A stretch of 64,000 bases of DNA from Acanthochromis polyacanthus (lineage: Eukaryota > Chordata > Actinopteri > Pomacentridae): NCBI RefSeq assembly GCF_021347895.1, contig NC_067123.1, positions 5,957,828 to 6,021,827 on the forward strand. The letters run 5' to 3'. A program made the position numbers and the translations under genes. A model generated the notes under the pieces. That model was not told the DNA's origin. It did not search any database and saw nothing but the letters and a program-made list of their open reading frames with translations. This document shows positions 23,001-35,000 of the stretch, piece after piece; positions within the stretch are counted from its first letter, which is position 1; each line of letters begins with the position of its first letter.

Positions 23001-26000
23001 CTCTGTCGTCACTTAGTTACGCCCGCCTTCTGACTCTACACTTCATGGTGATTGGTCCGGCCAGTTTTAGGAGAATCCAGCCTCGAGCCTTATGGAGGGT
23101 AACTAGACCCACCCTGGCAGAGAATTAAATTCGTTGCCGTGGGTTGTCTAGCGCTAGCCTAGCTTAGCTAGACTGTATTCCCGTTATAAGGGATATACGG
23201 GAATACGGTCTAGCCCTCCTCCATTGACACATTTTGACAGGTTTTCAAGCTCCGAGCGGATCAGACCGAACCAATCAGAGCACCAGAGGCGGGAGTTAAC
23301 GATGCGACCGCAACAGAGCGAGGTTTCTCTCATGCGCTTTCCTCTGTTTTGCACGGGCTGAATTTGTCCTTAAAACCTCAACAAGAAGCAGCTCTTAAAG
23401 CTTTTCTTTTTAAAAAGGATGTATTTTTAATTCCGGCAGGCTGTTCGATAGAATGCGTAATGCTGCCCTCCACTGTTGAAAGGGAGAGCTTAGATTTTCC
23501 TCAGGACCCCTGTACGGCGAAGGAAGCTGTTAAAACTACAAAACATCATGGCGGAAAAGCAATTGTTAGGTCGCTTAGTGATTGCATCACACATGTGTTA
23601 CGCTGATTGGCTCTCTCCAATTCAAGCTGTGATCGGTAGTCCCGCCTCTGGGCTAGATTTGGTTCAATGGAGCAGTTCCAGACTGACTTTATGTGTATTT
23701 GTAATACACAATATAAAGGCTGTCTGGTCCCCAGGCAAGTCTAGCGCGGCTAGGCTAAAGAAATCAGTCACTGGATTTTGGTTGATTTTTTTCTGAATGT
23801 TCTTAAAGAAAAATATTATAAGTTTTACTGATATATATGTAATCACTTTAGATATTTTTAGGATTTTTTTTTGGAAGATTTTTACTCATTTTTTGAAAAT
23901 ATTCACAAGAATCTTCTTGTCAAATTTGGGGAATTTTTAAAAATACAACTTTTAGGGGATTTTTTAAAAGGAATTATTGGAGTTTTCTTCCTGAAGATTT
24001 TGCAAATTTTCAGAAATTTGGGGAATTTTTTTGCTGAATTTTTGGATTTTTTTCAGACAAGGAAAAAATATTTTTTGGTGCCTGTAAATGAGGACAACAG
24101 GAGGGTTAATCATACATTTCTCTGAATTCCGTTTATTACAGTTGTTTTATTGTTAGATGGTTTTTAACTTCCTGAACTGCCAGCAGTGTTTGGGTGTTTT
24201 CCACTCTATGGAAACAGAATGACCATGGACAGACATAGAGAGAACTCAAAACTGTAGAGAGAAGGAGGAGGCAGACACAGAGAGACACAGTGCAGACTCA
24301 GATGACTTAGGTTGTTAGTAATGTTTACTGATGTTTACTGTTTACTGCAGCAGTTCAGCATCAGTTCTGAGGATTCTCTCTGATCAGCAGGTTTATATTG
24401 TAGTTGGTAGAAGGTCAGATTTCGATTACAGATCAATATGGAGACAACACGTCTGTTTAGTCGCGTCAGAACAGACGATATCTAACCCTGACCAGAGCAG
24501 AGTCCTACAGCGTCTGCCAGTCTGAAGATAATTTAGGATGATGACAGCTAACAGCTGCAAAGAAATACCTTGGAAAGAGTAATTTTTCCTTCACAACAGT
24601 TACATTACTTTATGCAGAAAAAGAAAAAAGAAAACCTGAATTTCTTTGATTATTTATTTTATCAAAGTTGAAAAAAAATGCAATCAACATGTAGCACATT
24701 TTCCCACAGGTGTTACCAATACTGGGAAAGTAATAATAGCTCTACATAGCGTACTACAGATATTTTACTACTTTTAACATATTTAATTAGGTTCCATACA
24801 TGTCAACACTGCCTGCAGTTCAACCCAAATAATTCCCTATTTGTTGTCGTGTGAATGTTGGTCAAAGTTGGAGCTACTGATGTCTTCAGAGTTGCACCAA
24901 AAGGAGCAAATTTTAATTAATTTTTGAAACTGAACAAATTTCAAGGGAATGTTTTTGGTGAATTTTAAAATCACACATGAGGAATAAAGTGATTTTGATG
25001 AAGTTTTACAATTTTACGTATGGATTAAGTTCATTTTCCCAACAGGAATTCGTTGAGAGATGGTACCTTTTTAAAGTTGAAAATACGTTTACTCTTTGAT
25101 TTTTTTTTTTTTTATAGTTTCTGGTTCAGATAAATGATGCAGTTTTGCAGATTTTTATAAAACAACAACATGAATTTCAAACTAGTTGGCAGGTTTTGCG
25201 GTTTCGATATTTAAACCACAGTTTGCAGCTCCAATCACCTCTGTAAATGCAAGAATTGTTTTCAAACTATTACCACATGAAATTAACAGCTGGGTATTTT
25301 AGTATTTGTACAAGTCAGAGATGCCAAAATCAGGGACAAAAACACGATTTCTCAGTAAGTAAACTGACGTAAATAAAACTGATGGTCATCAAACATCAGA
25401 CATCAACTGAAACAGCTCCTTGTTTTTATTAAAGCATGTGAAAAATAACATTACATGCAGAATGTGGGCTCTTTAAAAGGATAGGATTCATATTTATGGC
25501 ATTCATCTTCACAAAAATGTGAAATTACTCCCCTAAGTCTTAATAAAAGCTGAACCAGGTGTTGTGTTTTCAGAACTTACCTCTTGAATGATATTATCGG
25601 ATTGGCCCTCCATCTTGGGTTTTTTAAGAGGAGACGTCATCGGATCCTGGAGAGCTTTGTACGTCAAAATCTGGAGCTCGTAATCCTTTAAAAAAGCAGA
25701 AAAAAAACTGAGGTAAGAAAAGTCAGAAACAGAAACGCTTTCCTGCGCTGTGGAGCTGAAAATGTGAACGTGTACCTTGACTGAATCGATGTAAGCCTTC
25801 GCATTTTTCTGGCAGTTTTCAATCTTGTCCTTGTTTTTCTCAATCTCTTCCAAGAGTTTCTGGAATAAATGTTAAAAAAAGACAAACTATAAACAAAAAG
25901 CAAAACCCCAAAGTCGTAATCCAAGCCAGTGAAGACAGGATCTTCACATCGACCACCAGAGGGCGCCGTGGCTGTTCCTTCACCCCTCACAGTCTTTTCT

Positions 26001-29000
26001 TTCCTCTTTCATACCTTCTCCTCTGCCAGCTGCTCCTTGAGGGCCTTGCTGTCTCCGATGGGCACCGCCTGGATCTTCTCCTGCCTCTTCCTCGCCTCTC
26101 CGAGCCACTGCATGAGCCACTCGTAGTTCCCTCGGTAGGAGTTCATGTTGCGTCCGAGCAGGTCGAGCTCTCGCTGCCGGAGGTCGATCTGGGCGAACAC
26201 GGCCTGCCAGCGCTCCAGCAGGCCGCCCACCAGCTGCCGGTAGTGCTCCAGCTCGGCGTCTCGCTCGCTGTGGATCCTCGTCATCCTGTCGTTGATGGCC
26301 GACGCCGCCTTCAGCTCGCCCTGCAGCCGGTCGAACACCTCCTGGTCGGCCTCGGCTTCGGCCTGCATCGACTGTCGGGCAAAGGAGCAAAGGTCACGGT
26401 TCGTTCAGGACAAAACACCGAAGAAAGCTCTGTAAAGCTGCAGCGAATTTACCTTCAGCTGGCTGCGTTGAGCCTCCACCTCCTTCTCGTCAGCTGGAAC
26501 TTTACTGACACCTCTCAGACGGGTTTCATAGTTCTTCAGGGTGTCTTCTGCGTCTTTAGTGTTTCTGATCACGACGTCAATCGTCTTCAACCTGAAAAAC
26601 GACAGAAAAAGCACACTCACAGCTTAAAATCTGTGCTCGGAAAACCACAAAAAGATCTCATTTCTGGATTTGAGCATCCTCATCTCAATCCCACAGCAGA
26701 GAAATTTGACTGATGCAGCAGCAAAACAAATAAGAGCTGCATAAGAACCAATTCAAGTTGTCCAAACACTATAAAAACTATATAAATTCAGTGATTGCAG
26801 CTCCTTCAGTGTGAATATTTTCCTTTTTTCCCCTTTTCTTTGACAGTAAACTGAATATCTGATATTTTTCATCATTTTCTGACGGTTTTTCAGAGCAGTC
26901 GGTGATAGAAATAGTTGCAGTTCTGTTCCCAGTGCAGAAACTTCACCGTTAAATTCACATTTCTGGATGCGGAAATACCGATGCTGCACATATCAATGGT
27001 TTTGCACGGATTCATACTAATAGAGAAGTATTAATACTGCACAGATTTGTCCGTAAGGTTCTTGTAAATGTAGAAAAATGTATCTCAGTACTTTATTTTG
27101 AAGGAGGTTTTAGTTCTTAGCATTTCTATGGACAAGAAAGGAGGTGTGCCAGAGGAGTTATGAGCGACACAAAGCAGGAAAATACAAACAGTATTTTATT
27201 CTTTACATGTTTTATGCTCTTTCATACGTTGCCTACAGCTCAACTGAAAAGTTTCAGAACTTTGTTGCTCACAGTTGGAGCTACTAGCTGCTTCACAGTT
27301 GCGCTAAAAAGTGCAGAATTTTTAGTTTTTTTAAAAACCAGAATCTAGTTTACTTTTGGTGAACTTTTAAACCAGACACTTGGACAGATTTGGTTAATTT
27401 TCCAACAGAAAAACCTGCATAAATCGCTCTTTATTAGCATAGTATCTACACTTTTGTGAGCCTCATGTCTTTTATACTTCATGCTACACATGTGGATCGA
27501 ACAAAAAACTAAAAACGCTCAACGTGCATGTATTTTTGTCACATTACACCAGGTTGGGAATCGAATAAAAGCGCTCTGCAGGCTGTAACTAAACAACAGA
27601 TGGATGATGCAGCTGTTAAAGCAGAACTTTTAGCTAACATCGCTTTAAAATGATGCTTAGAAACAGGAAGGTCTCATTTTGTCCAAAGCCAAATCCTCAT
27701 TTCCTCTACTGATAGGAAGGACTAAGACAAAGAAGGAACAACAATCAGAGATGTAGAAGCTGAGAAATAAGCAGGTTTAGATCCTCACTTGTCCAGGTAG
27801 ACGGTGGAGAGGCCGTAGACGTGCTCCATCTTCTTCAGAGTCAGGTCCAGCTCGGAGCGAAGCATCGGAGCCGAGCTGGACTGTTGAGGAGACGCCAGAA
27901 CCTCCTCCGTCTTCTCGGCAACCGAGTTCAGGTCCTTCTTCAGGCCCTCCAGCTCCGAATGGACTTTCTGTGGCACAGAAACGACAACTTTTACAACCTT
28001 TCACTGCATGTTTGAAGCTTCCTTGCCAACACAGTCGATGCTTAACTTGTCTCAGTGTTTATGTTCAGACGGAGTTTAAGGATGATTTAGCAAAGCTTCA
28101 AGCTCCTGAAAATCTGGGATTCTGGTCTGGGAACTTGAAAATTGATGTTCAGAGTAGAATATTTGGTAATGTGAAGCCTCTATAGATCCAGTCTGAAGCA
28201 TTCTGAATGGCTTGAATTGTGGCCACAATAAAAAAATGAACATATTATTAGATAGATAATTACAGAGATATATTATTAGATAATTACATAGATGTATTAT
28301 TAGATAATTACATAGATGTATTGTTAGATAATTACATAGATGTATTATTAGATAATTACATAGATGTATTGTTAGATAATTACATAGATGTATTGTTAGA
28401 TAATTACATAGATGTATTATTAGATAATTACATAGATGTATTGTTAGATAATTACATAGATGTATTGTTAGATAATTACATAGATGTATTATTAGATAAT
28501 TACATAGATGTATTGTTAGATAATTTACTATCCTGGTAACATCAGGATGGTTATGATCAACATGTTTTCTTCCAGCCCAATGCCAAACATTCTACATACA
28601 CATTCATATGTAAATTCATCATGATTATACGATTATTACATGACTATACCTTTATTATATCTTTATTTTTAGCCTTATTGTACTTTTATAACTGCTTCTT
28701 TTAGCCTCATCTGGATCCAGTTGTTGTCACGCAAATTTCTAAAGTGAAGGATCAGTGAAGTTTATCTTATTAAACCCTAAAGTCTAACATTCATCTGTGT
28801 AGAATGGTCTAATGCACCTTTCAATCCTTCTGTTATTGGAAAAAACAGCTTTTTGACTCATTTGTGCTTCTTTAAACCAACTCCAGTCGTCTTAAGTGGC
28901 GCTAAGCGCTGGCATGCCCTTAAAGTTTTGACAAGAGAATGATTTTAGGGGAACATTTGCACAAAAGGAGGCGAGAACTGTGATTAAAATGGGTAATTCA

Positions 29001-32000
29001 TGACAAAAAACAGCATTATTGCATGATCCAAACATTCATCAAAACTTTTCCTGGACTTTTTTTGAACTTGCTTCCAATAGTCAGTTTAATTTTGAAAACT
29101 GTAAGATGTAGATCGTAGAAAGTCAGGAGGAAAAGGCTGCTCGAAATGCAAAATTTCTGGTTTACACCCTCCATGGAGTTTGACGAGGCTAATGCTAGCT
29201 ACAGACATTAAAGCTAACGGGTAAATTCCCACCTTCAGCTCATAATTAAGGCTGAACAACACATTTTCCCCGTCATTTATCATCTAGACTGGTTTATGCT
29301 TTTCATTTTTGTAACTGTTAAGTCCTATTAGCGTTGCATCTTGTGCCAAATCCTCCATTTTGTTTCCGTCTGTTTCCCCATTAGATCACATGTGGTGCTG
29401 CTCTGCTCCTTCTGGTTTGATAGCATTATTCTGTAACATGTGATGCACCTTTATTTTCAGATTTTGTAGTTTGTGCATGCCTCAGAAAGAAGATTATCTG
29501 TGAAGTTTCAACTAATGAGAAAATCTGCTGGATGTTGAAACTCTTGTGCATCTTAAGTTGAGTCTCTAGAGGTTCCACCCACACATGAAACTATTGTGTT
29601 AAGTTTTATTCTTCCACGTATTTAACAGCACCCACCGGCCTTGTTTTCTTTTGCATTTTTGCCTCCTTTGTTTGTCAGTTTTATTACCAAGCGATAAATA
29701 ACTTCACTAATCCTTTAGCATCTGGTTTCCATCTTGCGTCCCACATTCCTGGCTGAGCTGGGAAGAGTTTAATTTAGGTTATTCCCGTCCCGTCTTTGTG
29801 CGTTTCGATTTTTTTACCATTTGCTCGGCCGTCTTCATGGCGCAGGCTTTCAGCGGCTCTTTGTCCACCGGCTGCCGGAGACGAGTCACCGTTCGATTCT
29901 CGCAGCCTTCAAGCTTCAAACGAAGGTCCTTGATCTTCGTCAGGTAGGTTTTACAGACAGACTCGTCCTGCTCACCTGGTTGGAACGAAACACATCGGAA
30001 TGGAAACAAATTCTGGAAAATGAGTGCTGTTCTGCAAATACGATACAACTTACAAAGCTGCAGGATTAGTTTTAGGATTATTTTACAGAATTAACTGTAT
30101 TCTACTGCAGTTTTTTCTTTAACTGAAACCCCAAAAATCCAAAATATTTTAATTTCATTAAACTACCAGAGCTTTAGCACGATTACCATCCATGATTTAT
30201 GTTTCTGTCGTATTTCACAATCTGTGTTGACTATTTCATGCTCATTTCTGAAGTGTTAAATCATCGGCTGATTGATTTCTTCATTCACTGATTAATTCCA
30301 GGAATCAGCTGCCATTAAAACTCATGCACAGAGACACAAATGATGCAAGTGAAGTTAGGATGAATCCAAATGTCTATGAGGACGATGATGGAGTTAATGC
30401 ATGAAGTGAAACGACAACAAAGCAGCCCTCAGTGCACAGACACACACTTTAATTCAGCCAATCAGAAGCTGCGACTGAAACCTCCTTACCTGCTCTGGGA
30501 GGCGCAAAGCCTGCAAACAACAGTCAACTTATGAGCAAATGATCGGATTTCAACTCAAAATGCAGGAGAAATGAGACAATGTTGAACCAAAAATGGGTGT
30601 AGAAGTGTTTCCGGTTGTGTTTTGGTGAGATTTATGCACACTGAACCCACCTTGCTCTGCAGAGGTGACCATGGTGTGGTAGTGCTGGTTGGCTCGGTTG
30701 TAGTTGGACTCCACCTGCATTCGGTCCTCGGCTCCAAACATCTGGGAGTCCTGACTGTCTCTCAGGAAGTCCTGGTAGTGCTGCTCCAGGTTCCTCAGCG
30801 CCAGCCGGTACTCCTCCACCCTCAGGGTCTTAAACTGGAGATGGAGATCCAACATTAAGAGCAGCAGCTCGGTGTAGCTGCTAAGAACTGAGCAACACAG
30901 GCGGAGGTCTTAAAACCTCTAGTGGGACCAATCAGTGTTTCTGTGAAATATCTTCCACGTTCTGGAGACTCTAAGCAATGTCTACATATAGGAGAATGTG
31001 TATAATGTTACTACTTATGCATAATTCTTGTTTATTTCAGATTTTTCTACTAAGGTTTTGGCCTGTTTTGCTGCTGTAACACTGCAAACTTCCCCACTAC
31101 AGGACAAATGAAGGCGTTTTTTAACTTAAGTCAGATGTTTTTCAAAAGAATGTTCAAAATAGATCCACCAGAGGCTTCGATATCTTGATCTGTTTCTCCT
31201 CGTACGGCTGTTTAACCCTGAATTCCTCTGTTTTATTAAACCTTACATGCTCCAGTGATTGAACCCTACACTCGTCTATGACAGCGTCAAAAAGTGACCT
31301 GTATAAGAATCAAAGTGTCTTTATGTCATTTTTTGGTCATTTTGGTTTAGAATAATCATTTGTATTATTGCTTGTATTATATTTTTGTCCACACAAGAAA
31401 GATTTCATGATTGAAATATGTTTTCTTTTCACTTTCTAACAGATTTTGAACGTTTTAATGACTGGAAGAGAAGAATATTACACAGAACAGCAACAGAACA
31501 ATGTCAACATCCATTTTTTTTACATTTTTCCACGTTTTTTTCCAGCTGTTGCTGCTCTCCATCTCTCCATCACCTCTTGGATGATATTATCAGTGATAAA
31601 GAGTTTGGGGTAGTGTTACAAATATTACATCTTTAAAAGTATGAATGACATCAACAACATGTTTGTTGAGGAATAACTGGAATATGAAATGATAAAAACC
31701 TTTCATTGCAAGAAAACGTCTTCATCGGGTCATTTCTGACCCACTTATGCATCTGAGGGTTAATAATATTAGTCTGTAAAGAATGGAGAAGATCATTTTA
31801 TTGGCTTTGCTGCTGCTGTACACACGCTGGATAATTACGCCTGAAAATGATACCACTTTATCTTAATTACCTCAGACAATAAACGTTAGCAGGTTTGTAA
31901 AGTTATTGAGGGGAAACAATAAATGTGTACATGTATTACTGACCTATAAAAGCTACTTTACTGTTAAAATTTTAGTAGAAATCAACAGAAATGATCAGTT

Positions 32001-35000
32001 TTTCCTGCTGAAGTCAGTTTCTGGCTCGATGCCTCTTTTCTATCAGCAGCGTGGGAATCCGTCGCAGCATGTAACATCACAGTTCACAGAATTTGAGCTT
32101 TAACTTGCTGCCAGCACATGAAGTCGCCAAGCAACTCACTGCACTTTTCTGTAGCTCCAAACTGTTGCTTCAGGTCTAACCAATGGAAATAACAGGATTT
32201 AAGAAGCAGCTGTTTGAAGGATGACGACAAAATAAGAACCGACAGTCAAAAAAATGTTTTCAAGATAGTCTCAAGTCTCGGAACGTTCCTGTAACGTGAC
32301 ACATAAACAAAAGCAGAACATTTTGCCTGCAGTATTCTTGAGATGTTCATAGGATGCTGAGAAAGTTCTTCTATAAAAAACAGTGATGACAAAGAATGTT
32401 CCTGCCACAACATTAGCAAAATGCTTTAAGGATTGTCGTGAGGAAGAACATTTTGGGAACTAAAGTGAGACTTCCCCCGGAAAATATTTTTAGAAATTTG
32501 CGGAACTTCCAATAAAAAAAAAAAGCCTTGATCTGTTGTTTTTTGGTTGCTAAGTCTTTTGTAACTTGAGAAGAAGTCCAGCTGCCTCCAACTGGTATTT
32601 AAAGATTTTGTAGCGATTTCATAACTTTTTTGTTGGTCGAAACGCCTCTGGTGGTGCATTTCCTGCTGTACTTTGTGTCGTTACCATGGTGATGTTCCAG
32701 GTGTTGATCATGTGGACGTCTCTCATCAGGTATTGCCATGACAACAGGCTCTTCATGTCCACAAACATTGTCTGCCACATGGTCTGCAGCCGCTGGAGGT
32801 TTCCGTCCAGCCTGAGGGAGGGAAGGAGGAGGTTAGTCGGCTGTCCAGGTGAGTTCAGGTGTCAGGACTAAGATTTTAAAAGTGTGAGTTTACCCGGCGA
32901 CACTGTTCACTGCGTCCTTATTGGTCGGAGGAACCAGGAAGCAGATGGACGGGACGGACGCCTCGCTGCCTTTATCGTTCAAGACTTTCCACTTGTAGGG
33001 CTGAGAGTTGTTCAGCAGAGCGCATTCGTCTCCTCTGTGGACGGTGATCTGGAGGAAGATACAACTCTATCTTATCTATTTTTATTATTATATACCAGTT
33101 TACAGTTACCACCGGTATTTTAGAGTCTCACCTCCATCTGCTTGAAGTCACAAACCGCCTGGATCGGCTGTTTTCCTTTCACTGACGTCGCAGGGTTTCG
33201 TGGTTTCAGCTGGATGACGGTCTTGGCTCTCCTCTTCAGGCCTTCCAGGTGAGTCTTAAACTCATTCAGCTGCTCTTTCTCATCCTGTGGACAACACACA
33301 GGTGTAGGTAGGTTTAATTCCCACCTTTTCAAACTCAGAACAACTTCTGGTTGTTGTGCAGCTTCACATTAAAGCGTGGTATTTTCATTTGCGTAGCGCC
33401 TCATTACAGGTAATATGTTGTACAAAGGAACATAAAACACTGGTTCAGAATCCAACTTTCCAGCTTTACATGAATAAAACAACAGTAAATGAACTAACGG
33501 CTGCGTCCTGCAGCAGATCTTCCAGCCGGGTGACCGTGATGGATCGGTCACACGTGTACTTCCTCTTCATGGTGTCCTGCATCTTTTTGATTTTGTCCTC
33601 CGCCTCTTTAACATCTGAGAAAAACTAGATGAAGAAGAAAGCGAAGAAGTTAAATTGTAGTGGTGTTGCTTTGCATAAAGAGGCAGCAGAAAGTTAACTC
33701 TGTGTGATCACATTAACCCTCTGAACTACAAAGCCAGCAAACAGATTTGGTTTAAATTAAAGCATTTGTCAGAGCTGGTAGGACTTTATTTTGCAGTCAA
33801 AAATGAGCCTACAGAGACGAAAACTGCGACAGGAGTTAAAAAAAACACCCAGAAGCTCCCTGGAGTTCAGAGGGTTGTGTCATAAAGTCTTGGGGAATAA
33901 TCTAAACAAACCTGGAAGTAGTTGGTGTTTTCCTTCAGGTGGGTTTCGATGCAGCAGCACAGCTGGAGGATCCAACTCCACTGAGTCTGCAGGGCTGCAG
34001 TAAACGCCTGACATGAGGAGAAAACAGTCATTTATGTCTAAATGAAAACGTCCACAAAGCGACGATTTGTGTGTTAACTGTGGTCCAACCTCCACAGTCT
34101 TCCTGGCCGGGTGTCCGTCCCTCAGCAGTTTGTCTCCTGTGGCCTGGACGCCGTTCGTCTTCTTCTCCCTGAGCTCCAACTCTCTCATCAAACCCTGGAA
34201 ACAACGACCACAGTTACATCATCATCTTCACCAGCATCACATTTAAACCCATGAGGACGTTTCTCCGCCGCCGTACCGAGTAGTTTTCCTTCTTGGCGGC
34301 CATGTTGGTGTTTCGGTCGCTCCAGTCGTAGTTCACCTCCTCCTCCTCCTTCTCGTTCAGCCACATCAGCTCTTTGGTTGCCGCGGTGACGAAGGCGTGG
34401 AGCTGGTCCAGGTAGCGGAGGCGAGCCTTCGAGGAGTTCTGCAGCGGGACGGATGTCACATTAAGAAAAGTGGTTCGGGGGATGACATTCATTAAGGTAA
34501 AATCTGCCTCATATGTTGTTAGATTTTAACATGAAGACAACATAGAAGCAGCTTTGCTCATGTAACACCAACATCTAGACATCTCCTACCAATGAGTCCA
34601 CATCCACATTTAGTCAAAATATATAAAAACTAGAACTTTGTCTTGTCATATTTGCCAACACATCAATTTCTACTGACGTTAGAGCCTCAAAAGTTGGTGA
34701 AATGTCGACCAAAGTCTGTATTTTAGTAGAAATATGGATCCATCCATTTATACATACACTTAGAGGATCATTCTGGAGACACAGTACCATCCTAGATTGA
34801 AGATTCTGCACTTTCTTCCATTTCCAAGAGTCAATAATTAAACATTTAACTTCTGCTGTAGTCATTCAATCATTTGGATCTATTGGAAACTATTCTGTCT
34901 GTGTCTTCACCAAGTTTCATGGCTTTGGGAGTGATATTTCTGTAGATATCGAAGCCTTACAATGGCTTCCTAACCAGGATGTTTTTAGTTGAGAGTGAAA

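Larger units (their letters stand above)
22590..23757. mobile_element. Composite of two RecQ-fragment TIR elements (copies B and C)
   Basis: Perfect 9-bp duplications AAGAAATCA at 22581-22589 and 23758-23766 bracket two related elements. Copy B (22590 to about 23154, minus) matches copy A almost base for base. Copy C (23155-23757, plus) has the same TIR (TAGCCTAGCCGCGCTAGAC type) but a diverged interior. B lacks the outer ~10 bases of its right TIR where C begins. One duplication around both suggests they moved as one unit or C replaced B's end. Confidence 0.75.
22417..24105. mobile_element. piggyBac-like MITE hosting the RecQ-fragment composite
   Basis: Bounded by TTAA at 22413-22416 and 24106-24109. 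The ends are inverted: CCCTTGTGTCGTCCTGCGGG at left, GAGGACAACAGGAGGG at right. TTAA duplication and CCCT ends fit the piggyBac superfamily. Without the nested insertion (22590-23757) it is about 0.5 kb and noncoding. Confidence 0.75.
22122..25580 (-). other. plec intron carrying nested transposons
   Basis: Contains the piggyBac-like MITE with the nested RecQ-fragment composite and the dispersed repeat at 24190-24530. The rest (24530-25580) is AT-rich without recognised features. Confidence 0.6.

Noticed and set aside
28321..28539. Open frame with DNYIDVLL repeats
   Set aside because: Direct translation of the 24-bp minisatellite; 24 is a multiple of three, so no stops arise.
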